Of a stretch of 64,000 bases of DNA, positions 1 through 11,265 are shown one piece after another. The position numbers and the translations under genes are program-made. This DNA comes from Lates calcarifer (taxonomy: Eukaryota; Chordata; Actinopteri; Centropomidae), in contig NC_066851.1 of NCBI RefSeq assembly GCF_001640805.2, forward strand, positions 24,452,197-24,516,196, read 5' to 3'. The notes under the pieces are model-generated. The model was not told the origin of the DNA. It saw nothing but the letters and a program-made list of their open reading frames with translations, and searched no databases. Numbering within the stretch: the first letter of the stretch is position 1; every line of letters starts with the position of its first letter.

Positions 1-1682
1 AAGACTTTGACAGGGTTTCTTCAGCATTTTTTAACGTTTTAGAGACAAAACAAAGAATAATTGCTATTTGAAGCCCTATGCAGAATTAAAACATCTTAAA
101 TAGATTCCTCCTGTTGGACTCTGTCAGGATGGTTTACAGATGACTTGACGTTTAACTCAGTGTGAAAGCTCAGCACAGATTATCTTCAACTCCATGAGCA
201 GGTCTGCTGATGATGGTGATTCCATTAAAATAAACTGATTTCCTCCCAGAACTTCACAGTTATTTTGACTGAGCCTCCATGGGAATCGTTCCCAACCCGA
301 GGATCGATCCAGAGATCAGGAGATAAATCTGAGGGTTAGTAAGTAAGTACAGGAACATTTAACATATAGAAGAAGTCAGCCAAAGTATAAACCATAGTAG
401 TTATATAAAGCGTAAACAAAGTTTGTAGCTTCATTTTTGAATTAGTTTATGAGATAAATGCTGTTGATACATATGAGCAGTGCAGCAGAGTTTCTGTGCA
501 CAGGGCATCTATTCTCATGACTTTGTCTCTAATCCTGGCAACACCCAAACTCAAACTCAGCTTCATCTGCTCTTTCGCAATTATTTTGTTGGCTAATATG
601 CTAACTCTTGTAGCCAGCTAACTCCTCAGCCTACAGTCCAGGTGACCAAACAATGACGTCAAATGGAAAAATCTTGAAAGTGGAAATTTTCTTTGACTTT
701 CTAATCCCAGTTTTTTTTCTTCTTCTTGTGAATCACTGAGTGATTTCACCTCTTCAAACTGACAGCCACAATCAATCGTCCTGAGGGTGGTACGAGAGGA
801 AGGCTCGTTAAAATCTGACAGGTTCATCAGGATGTGCAGGAATGTGATCTGGAAAATTCATGTGTTTGTTTGAGCATCAGTAACTAAGATGTGTTAATGT
901 GATATAAACATGAGCAGAAATACACATGTTGCTAGGAGAATAACGAGGAGAGAGCGTCTCATATGTTTCCCTCTTTTCTGATCTGCCAATGGAAAACCTC
1001 AGTGCGTCCGTCATTGCCACTTCTTCTTCTTCTTTTCTTTTCATTTTGATGAATTATTTTCAGAAACAGTCCCTCAGTGTCTCTGGACAGATGGAGGTAA
1101 CTTTAAACCTCGCTGTATGGCTTGTTATTGATCCTCAGAATTTTATTTCCCATGTTTATGTTGAGCCCGAATCATAAAAATGTCTGAAATTTAAACTAAC
1201 CACACGTCTGTTCTTTAATAGATGAAACAGATGAAAAGCTCCTTTTATCCGCTGTCAGTCCTCTCAGAGAGCTGATTTGTTATTCTGACTGTATTTCAAT
1301 GAATTACTGACTCTCTCATGAATACAGTTACGTAACAGTAAACTCTTTTTATGCCCTGTCGTCGTCCTGTTGCTTTTCCCAGTTTTTGATTGATGGTTTT
1401 AACTGTCAGTACGTCAGTGACAAATTAAAGGAAGCAAAAACCAGGCGATCACATCATCACCATGGCAATAACACACTTTTGTTTCTTCAGAGTTTTGGTT
1501 GTGCCTAAAATATTGAAAAGAATATTTTATTTCTGAAAGAGAAACACTGAAAAATCACTAATATAAGAGAGGGAAAAACATAATGAAACGAGAAGGATGA
1601 AAAGTTCATATCAACAAATGTTGAAGGAATAGTTTTTAATTTTGTGAAGTGTTCCTAATATTTTGATCAGTGCTGCACCCAG
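1..1682. other. Upstream DNA without an assigned gene; probable coch 5' region
   Basis: This stretch lies before the first recognisable coch exon. Cochlin needs a 5' UTR and a short signal-peptide exon, but no ATG-started hydrophobic segment followed by a good donor and compatible phase could be identified. The open frame at 989-1177 is Ser/Phe-rich but does not resemble a cochlin leader. The DNA is AT-rich with short TTC runs near 1020-1040. No RNA gene was seen. The coch start may lie here in unrecognised form or before the window. Confidence 0.5.
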
Positions 1683-4600
1683 TGACCTGTGCAACCCGTG
1701 GAGCCGACCTGGCGGAGGACGGCGTGGTGGTTTTATGTCCTAAAGACTGCACCCAGTGGAGGGTGTCAGTGTTTGGGACGGGAGTTTACGCCTCCGTCTC
1801 CTCGGTGTGTGGAGCTGCTGTGCACAGGTAAGACTCTCTTGTCTCTCTGTGGTCCTTTGGTTTGTGTCAGACTTCATGTGTGTTTCTGAGCAGGGTCAAA
1901 CTAAAGGGGTTTTAAAGGACGACATGATGGAGTTGGTTGAAGGTGAGAGTTCAGGACCGAGTGATAGAGGTGCAGATGGAGTTTGGGAAAGGCTGAGGGT
2001 GGTGCTGATCAGGTGTCCTCAGGGTGGGACTGTTGAGGCAGTCAGGCCTGGTTTAGTGTGGATCTAAGTCTCACACAGACCACAGACTGTCTTATACATT
2101 TTAAGGCTAACCCTATCAGATCAGTGTGGAGCGATGAGGAGGCTGAACCTTCCTCTCATTAACACATGAACCCAACAGAAATGTCAGATCTCTTCTTGTT
2201 TTCTAACGACCTCAGCTCTCTGTGTCCTCTTCTTACCTCCGACCTGTTTGTTGAACGGCTGTAGGCAGGTTGGCCGCAGGACCGAGAGTAAAAGCCAGGC
2301 TGAAAAATACCAAATGTTTCTGTTACATATCACAGAGAAGCAGCAGTCAGAGTAGTAGCTCAGTCAGAGTAAAGCCATCCAGTCAAAGCTGATTGGCTGA
2401 AATGGAGTTTGTCAGACTCAGGTGGAGGTGGAGTCCGGAGCTGGTGTAGGTTTACAGACACGTGGATCAGACGCTCCGCTCTGCTGCCGGCAGCAGCTGT
2501 AGATGTGACATAATAATGAGCAGCGTGAGTCCTGCTGTCTGCTGACCCTCGACCAAACACCAACACCATGAAGGAATGTGCAGGACTGAAGGATTAAGCT
2601 CTCAACCCTGAATGACCTCGTCCCTCCTCTGCAGAGGGCCTCCAGGGGCCCCGACCCTGAGAGGAAAAACACAGGCAGCAGCTCTGCTCCCTCAGCATCC
2701 TCCTCTCTCTCCTTCATATCTCTCCTTCCTGTCATCTGTCTGTTTCTGTCTGAAGAGTCCCTCTAAACGTTTCCTGTTTTAAGATGTTTTTTATGTAAAG
2801 CTCAGCGTCAGTGTGGAGACTCCCTGTCAGAAATCTCCTCCTTTTCAACTTCTTTTTTCAAAACTATGATTATTGACCGTTTGTTCATTTAAAATAAACT
2901 AGATAAATATTTACAGAACTGCTCCCTCCCATTCTTAATAATTCTCTTCATTCAGCTTCATTAAAAATCTGAAAGTCTGAATCTGGTAGAGTCTGTTTTT
3001 ATTTATAAAGCACCAAATCGCAACCGACCTTATGTCAAGGAGGGAAAGAATAAGGGAACGAGAACGTAGCAAAATACAGAGATGTAAGTAATATTCATTA
3101 ATTAATAGTAATGATAGATAAATAATAAGCAATAAGACTGCCAATAAGACTAATAAATCTTAAATGTAACCACAGCTGTTGAGCAGGATCGTGGGAGCAG
3201 CAGGAGGCATGTCACGCCAGAGGTGAAGATTTTCTTCTTTTTCAGATTTTCTGATGCTAAACTGCAGCTTATCATTTCATTTTTAAACAATTTACCTTCT
3301 AACAGACAGAATTGAATTACTTTGCATTTCCTGGAAATCACACTGTTTTAGTTTGACTCTCTGTCCATGATCTTCCTTTTAACACGACTTCAGCCTGTTT
3401 GCTCTGATTTCAGAGCTTATTTTATTTCAGAAACTTTAGAAACAGATTAATCCCAAGTTTGTCTGAAATTTCCATCACTCAGTATCTGCTATGTTGGTTC
3501 CTCCATCTTGTTGCTCTGCTCATGTCAAAGTCCTTCAGTGCTTCAGTTTGTGCTCATTTGTTGTAAAGTGTTTGATAAAATTGCTTCTTTTTTTTCTTCA
3601 GTGCATCAAGTTATGAACAAACAGGAAACACTGGATATAGTTGGGAAAACAACATATTAACATAATTAAATTGTTGTAAATTGTTGTTTTGTCTGATCAA
3701 CAGTCAAAGACCCAAAGATGTCGAGTTTACTGTCATAAAAAAAAACAAAGAAACCAGCAAATCTTCACATTAGAGACACTGCTACCTGTGAATTTTTACC
3801 ATCTTTACTTGAAAAAAATAACTCCATCAGTTAGTTAGTATCAGAATCATTTCCAGTAAAATCTTGTTAATCAGCTAACTTCAGTTTTAGAGTACTGGTT
3901 TGTGTCTGAGTGAACTAATGAAACTGAGACAGTGTCGTTATAAAGAGAGATAATAAACCACGATATAAGACAGAGCTTGTAAAACAACAGAATGATCCTT
4001 TAAATGTTTGTGGAGCTGGTGTCTGTGTCGTCTCTTTCTCCTGCTTTAAGTTTTGTGTGTGTGTGTCCGGTCTGCAGGGGGGTGCTGGGTCCGTCCGGAG
4101 GTCCCGTCAAGGTTCACAAACTGCACGGACGACACAACTACATCAGCTCCTACGCCCACGGGATCCAGTCCCAGGCCCTGTCCCAGTGGGGCGCCTCCTT
4201 CAGCCTCACCAGTAGGTGGAGCCACACTGTCGGTTCATTGATTGGTTTGCGCTCTCAGATTCCTACTCTGTGCACAGGTTCTTAAATCCACGTTCACAGT
4301 TTAGATCTGTGGGTATGGATTACACACAGAGCTCGGTTTATAATTCATGACCCCAGGAGGCCCCCCACCCATCGTAATTAAAAAAATAAAGAGAACTGTT
4401 TCTTTTCAGCTACAGTAAGAATTATTCATACGTTGCTTGGATCTCAGATCCACTTGCATATTACACTTACATATGTTCAGCAGACCCAGGACCCGTGACA
4501 GTAGGTGGATCTGAACCCGTCTGGGTCACAGGTTTTGTGTGGATCTGTGAAGACCACTGCAGGACTCCAGTGTTGCAGTGGCTTTGGGTAGATTAGTTTA

Positions 4601-5747
4601 ATCTGTGATGATTCATCACACTTCAGTCTGAAAACTAACTGAATACAATGCAGGAAAAATGTAATATCTGCCTCTGAAATGTTGAAACCACTCATTGTGT
4701 GTGTGTGTGTGGTGTGTGTGTGTGGTGTGTGTGTGTTACCAGAGCCTGTTGTTAATCCATTGGAGTTGACCAGTGAGACCAGTACCACAGCTCTGCCTGC
4801 AGCACAACCAGGTAACTGACCTCAGCTCAGTCCATACAACAGATCTGAACTCCAGAGACTCACTCAGACTTTAACCTGCAGGAGACTCTTCAAACTCTGG
4901 TTGTAAATATTGAAGCTGAAGCTCTTGTTTCAATTTCTCCTCTTTTTTATTTGATGATGTTTCAGGAAGATTCATTTGTTGTTGACAGAAACTCTTTCCT
5001 TCGTGTCCTTAACTCTGAGCTTTCGGCTTCAACCAGGAGCCCGCCGTCACTTTCTCTGCTACAGGGAACGAAATCCTCAACAAGTCGCTGCAGTGACTCT
5101 CTGAGACATTTTCAGGAAGGATAGTGAGAATAAAAACGAGTGGATTCAGAGTCAGATCAACGTCATTACAAACTGCAGTGTGTTTAATAGTTTGCCAGTG
5201 AAGTTTGCTCAGTCTCCTGCTGCTGTCAGCACCACAGCTGGGTTTACATGGGAGTGATGTTTCCACCAGACACACTGTTACCTCAGCTGACCTCTGTTTG
5301 TGTCTGTGTCTGTGTGTGTGTGTGTGTGTGTGTGTTTTGTGTTGCAGAAAAACCTGCAAAAAAACCACTGAAGAAGCCCATAGTGAAGAAAGTTCCTGTA
5401 GGAGAAAATAAAGGTCTGAGTTTGTGTTTGTTTTGAGAGATTTTACTTGTTTTTGTCTTTTATTGAAATGAATTCTAAATGTGTAAGAAGAAGAGAGGTT
5501 TGGATAAACTCCACTAAACCTCAGCAGACGTCCTCAGTCGGTCAGGACAGAGCTCCGACATCAGGACCATGATCCAGAGCATGTATGGATGTGACTCTGT
5601 GCTGTGTAAAAGGTTAAAGGTTACTGAGAGAAACAGGATATGTTAGTGCCCCTCCAAAATAAAAGTCCCCAATTAACCCACAGAAGATTTTACTGAAGGT
5701 CCATCAGAGGAAGGACACATGCTCCTCCACTCTGTCAGCTACTGAAC

Positions 5748-5786
<39 letters not shown>

Positions 5787-6002
5787 ACTGTCAGATGGAC
5801 ATCGCCATGGTGATTGACAGCAGCAACAACATCGGGCGGCGAAGGTTCAGCCTGCAGAAGAACTTTGTCTCCAAACTGGTCGCTACGCTGAGAGTGGGAC
5901 CAACAGGACCACACATAGGCCTGATACAGGCCAGGTCAGGACTATTAAAACCTCTGAGGTCTGACTGGTCTGATGTATTAACGTGGGCCCACATGAGTAC
6001 TA

Positions 6003-6037
<35 letters not shown>

Positions 6038-6140
6038 GATTCTCCCAGGACAGAGTTCCTACTGACCAACTACACTCAGCCTAAAGACCTGCTGTTTGCC
6101 ATCAGGGAGCTGGCCTACGTGGGAGGAGACACCAACACAG

Positions 6141-6189
<49 letters not shown>

Positions 6190-9185
6190 CAATGTAAAAT
6201 ACTCCACTTCAAGTAAGAGTACATAAGCAAATGTACTTAAATGATCAACAGTGAAAGTTGTTTTGTGTTCAGTGATTCACTGAGGACTGTGAGGTGATTA
6301 ACACGTTCTGCTGCACAGACTTGTCTCATTCTTTTCTTTAATCTGTGCTTCTCTTTGTGAAATACTACATTAAACCCTCTGGGCCTCAAACAGTTTAGAG
6401 GAGAAACTGAGCGACTCAGAGACAAGCTGTTGAAATAAATGATGTAGAAACAGAATTTAACCGTTTCATCTCGTCGTTTCCCCTCGGCCTCCTGCAGGTA
6501 AAGCCATCATGCACACAGCAGAGACCTTCTTCGTCCAGGAGAGGGGGGGGAGGCGGGGACACCCCCGGGTGATGGTGGTGCTGGTCGACGGGTGGCCGTC
6601 CGACGACCTGGAGCAGGCGGGTAAGTTCGCCCGAGACTCCGGCATCAACGTCTTCCTGGTGTCTGTGGCCAAACCGGCGCCTGATGAGCTCCCCATGGTG
6701 CGAGACAAGGACTTCATGAAGAAGGTTCACACTTCACTTCCATTTATCCGACGATGTGAAGACGAACAGCAGCTGGAAGTTCAGTTTTGATGACAGCAGG
6801 GTGTCCTCTTCTCTCCCGGTGCAGGCGGTGTGTAAAGATAACGGCTTCTTCAACTATATGATCCCCAGCTGGTTCAGCACCACCAAACACATCAAAACTC
6901 TCAGTCAGAGACTCTGTTCGCTGGACGGCCTGCTCTGCAGTAAGACACATTTCACACCTGTTAGACACTATAACACACCTGTCTGACTCTCACAGCTGCA
7001 CGTCACAACTTCAGTGTTTCTCTGTGGGAATCTGATGGGGAACAAAGACCACCTCCTTAACTCTAAAGTCCTGGCTGCAGCTCTTCAATCACCACATCAG
7101 TTTTCAGATTAACAGGATTTCCACAGTCTCATAAAGTCTACGAAGTAAAAATCTGAATTCAAGGCCTTAAAAAGTCTGAAAAACATTAAGGATTTATGCA
7201 CTAAATTTTTTCATAACGGTCTTAAAAAGTATTAAATGTAACTTGGAACATGCAGAAACCCTGGATAAAGTAAAAGGTGAGTTGTTTTGTTTTCAGGTAA
7301 AACCTGCTACAACTCAGTCAACATCGGTTTCCTGATTGACGGATCGTCCAGCGTCGGGGAGGCAAACTTCCAGCTGGTCCTGGACTTCCTGGCTGGGATC
7401 GCCAACGGCTTCGACATCTCAGACGTGGGAGCTCACATCGGTCAGCTTCACAAAATGGAAGCAGCGAGTGGTTTAATTGATTCATGAGCTGATTGATGAA
7501 CTGATGGATTGATGACTGTGTGTTGGTGGTTGCAGGTGCGGTGCAGTTCACCTACGACCAGAGGCTGGAGTTTGGCCTGTTTGACCACTCCAAGAAAGAG
7601 GACGCCCTCAACGCCGTGAAGAGGATCCCCTACATGAGCGGAGGAACGGCCACAGGAGCAGCCATCTTGTACACCGCAGAGAAGCTGTTCAAGTAACGCC
7701 ACACCTGAGATGGCAGCTGTTGTTTGTATCCAACCAAAAAATTTTAAAGGACACATCTTCACATTCTGTATTTTTCTTCTGTCAACAAAACCTATGAGAA
7801 GAACCAACAATGAATTAATCACACGCACACACACATCACACAACAAATATGGATTAATCCGCCACTGAAAATAGTTCCTAAATAATGCACTAACGCACTA
7901 CTTCCTCCTATTTGTTTAGTAAAAACTACAGTGAGCAGCTGTTTCAGGAAATTACTAAGCTTTTTTTGTGAGATGTTACATTTGTGAGATGTTTTTAAAG
8001 ATGTCTCAACATGGATAATTCTAGGAGGCTTCCAGTTGATGAGTCTTTGATTTCAGGTTGTGTCAGGTACTTGGACTTCATGATAGCTGCATGTAAGTCT
8101 ACTTTTAGAATGAAACTGTGTATTTCTGAGTTGTTTTCAAAGATTTAATCTTTAAATATATACAGATTTATGTCCTCAGTAGGAACCACTGGGCTTAGAG
8201 ACAAGCTCGACAGACGAGGGGAGTCTGAAAGGATTGAGAGATGGACAAACACGTTGGTTTGGATCTGCACATGAGATTTGTTGACAATAACAAAAATATA
8301 GAATAATACCAGACTGATCCTTTAAGGCAGCAGTTCCTGATCTGTTTGGCCTGTGACCCCTTAAAACACAACAATCTCTACACTCAATGTCCACTCATCC
8401 AAACTGTGATTTTTCTTCTTCTCAGTAAACAAAAATAGAATTTTGTGTTACAGGAATATGTTTTGACTGTTAACAGAGTAATTAAATTCTCAAACCCAAA
8501 ATCACTGGACATATTGGATTTAAAGGACCAGTGTGTACGATGTAATAGCAGCTGTATACTCCTCCCTTTCCAGGTAGGAAAACCTACAGTAGCCTTCAGG
8601 TAATAAAAATGCTAGAGGTTCTTCCTGGAGCAAAAAGACAATGGAATCACAAAAATACCTTTGAGGAGGCAGCACGGTCCTGGATAACACATATTAAGTT
8701 TGTTGATCAGATAAAGCAGTAACAGATTGCCGAGATTAGAAATGTCAGCAGGATTCACTGTGTGTGGCGGAGAAAAACGCCTGAATTAGAAGTTAACCTA
8801 ATTTGTCGTTTTTCTCCGCCAGGCGGGCGGGACCAGGCCGCAACTTCCTCGTCCTAGTGACAGACGGCCAGTCGTACGATGATGTAGGAAATCCGGCGCT
8901 GATCGTACAGAAACAAGGTTTGTATGTGTGTGAAAACAACAGCAGTTTCTGTTCAGTTCTTTAGGTCACATCTCATTCATATCACCTGGTTCTCCTGTCA
9001 ACCAATCACCAGGCATCACCATCTACTCCGTGGGCGTGGCCTGGGCCCCGATGGAGGACCTCAAAGTGATGGCATCGGAGCCGAAGGACAGCCACACCTT
9101 CTTCACCAGAGAGTTCACCGGCCTCGCCGATCTGGTCCCTCTGCTGGTCCGTGGCATCTGCAGAGACTTCACTGAGAAAAACTAA
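1683..9185 (+). CDS. coch: coch, cochlin (LCCL + two vWA domains), 5' end missing
   Basis: Cochlin is a secreted extracellular-matrix protein of the inner ear, also linked to innate immunity through its LCCL domain. Exons read: 1683-1827, 4078-4211, 4743-4811, 5348-5413, 5787-5934, 6037-6140, 6498-6724, 6825-6939, 7297-7440, 7536-7692, 8823-8917, 9013-9185; phases join throughout. The first two exons give the LCCL domain ([34 protein letters not shown]). The next two encode a Thr/Pro/Lys-rich linker. vWA1 follows ([18 protein letters not shown]), then vWA2 with a standard [19 protein letters not shown] and VTDGQSYDD. The C-terminus GICRDF plus a short tail is cochlin-like. Order and length match cochlin rather than vitrin, although vitrin shares the domain plan. 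The signal-peptide exon was not found, so the start given is the first exon that can be supported. Ends with TAA at 9183. Confidence 0.93.
5750..5783. repeat. (GT)n tract before coch vWA1 exon
   Basis: A pure GT run ends three bases before the CAG acceptor of the exon at 5787, so it occupies the polypyrimidine position. GU-rich tracts here are typical of fish introns and could bind CELF- or TDP-43-type splicing factors (inference). Confidence 0.9.
6003..6034. repeat. (TG)n tract upstream of coch exon 6037-6140
   Basis: A TG run directly abuts the acceptor of the 104-nt exon. It is complementary to the CA run on the other side of the same exon (see 6143-6186 and the findings). Confidence 0.9.
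6143..6186. repeat. (CA)n tract downstream of coch exon 6037-6140
   Basis: A CA run of about 44 nt starts within the donor region (GTAACACACA). In the pre-mRNA it can pair with the GU run at 6003-6034, looping out the exon between them. Confidence 0.9.
8520..8660. repeat. Probable dispersed teleost repeat in last long coch intron
   Basis: The opening words AAAGGACCAGTGTGTA and the following CCTTTCCAGGTAGG-type sequence resemble a repeat seen in many fish introns. Recognition is from memory of its general look. The ends and family are not certain. Confidence 0.3.
8765..8821 (+). promoter_or_regulatory. Intronic hairpin covering a coch splice acceptor
   Basis: Positions 8765-8779 are the exact reverse complement of 8807-8821 (15 of 15 bases). 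Inside the loop, 8783-8789 pairs with 8798-8804 (seven pairs, one G-U). The right arm contains the polypyrimidine stretch and the A of the AG acceptor for exon 8823-8917. The structure is directly visible; an effect on splicing is inference. Confidence 0.6.
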
Positions 9186-9189
9186 GAAC

Positions 9190-9190
<1 letters not shown>

Positions 9191-9220
<30 letters not shown>

Positions 9221-9221
9221 T
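9191..9221. repeat. (CA)n tract in coch 3' UTR
   Basis: A CA dinucleotide run begins a few bases after the coch stop codon and would lie in the 3' UTR. It is followed by the dispersed repeat described next. Confidence 0.85.
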
Positions 9222-9224
9222 TTA

Positions 9225-9620
9225 CACATTTGTACTTCTGCACTTGTGATGACAACATTAACTCTAACCTCATCAAACCCTTAAACAAAGTCTGACAAAC
9301 GTCCTCACAAAGATAGAAGTACACATATGTATTTCTATCTTTGTTAGGTCTAACATACACTGCAGAGCCTGTAAACCTAAAACTGTAACTCTGAAATAGC
9401 CGTTTCAAGAATGTCCTCACTTTGCATGTAGAAAAACAGGTCCTCACAAATACACAAGAGAAAGGTCTTGTCCTTGTATATTTGTGAGGACCTTCACTGA
9501 CATACTTTGCCCAACACCTGAACCTAAAAGCAAATGTTAAAGCTTTGAAGAAATGAGAACCAGACCAATGTCCCCATTATGTAAAATGTCCTCACTAAGA
9601 CAGAGGTACAGCAGCACACA
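9225..9620. repeat. Teleost dispersed repeat with GAGGACC / TCCTCAC words
   Basis: Repeated words such as TGTCCTCAC, GTCCTCACAAAGATAG and TTGTGAGGACCTTCA, in both orientations, resemble a common fish interspersed element often found next to CA runs. It lies just after the coch stop and may form part of the 3' UTR. The family name is not asserted. Confidence 0.4.
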
Positions 9621-9899
9621 CATGCACACACTGTATATATGCTACACACATATACCCACTGATACTGATACGTACGTATGAACACACATGTACATAAACA
9701 GGCTCACAACATAGAAAGATCCTCTTATACACCAAAAATATTTTTTCTATTTAATGAAGGAGACATTGGAAAATCACCAAACACCATCATCATCATCACC
9801 ATCATCATCATTAACAGCAGAAACCAGAATCATTCACTCCTCACTGTACAGTCCAATGGAAGTGTGTTTTTAACAGATCAAAAATTACTAAAACTGTTA

Positions 9900-10620
9900 T
9901 TTAATTAGTGGTTGCACAACCTGTAATTAAATCACTGATATCACATTAACTAAATTAATGTCACTGATTTTAAGTTAAGTTTAAATAACATTTTAGACAG
10001 ATCCTAACTATAAAATGAAACCAAGCTGAATCCTTTAATGAACCCGCAGATTAAATAAATAAAGAAATCCATACCTTCTAATTACAAAATAAATCAACTT
10101 TGTGATTCTTTACTCACAATTATAAGGTACTTAATTAAACTTTAACCATGAAAATCCCATAATTATAAGATTTGTATCTCATTATGATGAGATCTGTGAC
10201 TCTTAACTATAAGAAAACTATTTCATGATGATGTGATCTGGATCTCATAATTACAAAATAAAAACAACATATTTTATACATCGGTATTCTTGAAATTATG
10301 ACTTATGTATTTAATATGTAATTATGAGATCTGCATCTCATGATTCTGTGATAAAAAAGGGTAATTATGAAATAGTTTTCTAGTTATTGTGACATATGTA
10401 CGTCAAAATTCAGAGGCAAATATTTCATAATTATGAAATCTGTGTCGTGTAACTGAATAGTTTTCTTGTAATTATTAATATGGACCTTGTGTATCTAACA
10501 TCATCCATGATTACAACATCTTTACATCATGACATCTTTACCTTGGAAGTTATAATGACAACATCTGAATCTTATAATGAAGAGATTTGTTAATAATTTA
10601 AAGTCATTATTAAGAAAAAC
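9900..10620. repeat. Degenerate AT-rich array (ATAATTATGAGATCTG-like units)
   Basis: Variants of 'cat/tca-taattat-(g)agatctg-tatctcat' recur many times in both orientations across this stretch, for example near 10160, 10230, 10310, 10375 and 10430. Unit spacing is irregular, so this is an old tandem or palindromic array rather than a clean satellite. Confidence 0.5.
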
Positions 10621-11125
10621 AGCTCTGACAAAACAAATTTTAATTAAAGTTTCTTTAAACCAAGATTGCAAAATTTATTCTGATGATCTATGTGACTCTC
10701 ATATAGACTTGTTTTTAACATCAACACACTATCTGAGTGAACAGTGAAGGAGTGAATGATTCAGACTCACAGGATTAAACAGCTCTCATGACTAACGCCT
10801 GATGTTTATCTTGAAAAGCTTAACGTGTTTGCTTATCAGGGACGAAGGTTTTCGTCTCTTTGCTGGACGTTTTGAGAAATCCTCTCGTTTGTGTCTTTGT
10901 CTGTCCTTCTTATCTGACTCTGGAGAAGACGCAGAACGAGACGGATTCCTTAAAACTTATCCTTTAGTTTTTTAATTGTAATTTGTTTATGTACACAGAC
11001 TGAGCTAAAAATCACTTTTATTTCAGTGTTTTTCAGATTGTTTCCTGAATTATCTTCAGACAAAAACAATCCTCAGCTTTAAACTAGAGCATGGAGGTAT
11101 ATTCCTGAACTCTGGAACATTTATC

Positions 11126-11265
11126 TGTCACAACACTCAAGGCTTACTCACTAGCTTTTCCCAGAGCTTTCAAGTGTTTGTGGCCTTCTTCAGCAGGTGC
11201 TATCCCCTCACCTGAGTGAGGCAGTTTGGTCATATGATCTAGTGAGTAAAACCTGAGTTATGACA
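11126..11265. repeat. Short foldback element (MITE-like)
   Basis: The left end TGTCACAACACTCAAGG followed by CTTACTCACTAG matches, with a few changes, the reverse complement of the right end around 11240-11265 (TGTCATAACTCAGG, then TTTACTCACTAG). Total length is about 140 bp with imperfect arms of about 30 bp. No coding capacity. A MITE remnant is the simplest reading. Confidence 0.45.

Noticed and set aside
989..1177. Open frame with a hydrophobic patch upstream of coch, considered as the missing signal peptide
   Set aside because: Hydrophobic run too short and polar-flanked, no suitable donor with matching phase, and no similarity to cochlin leaders.
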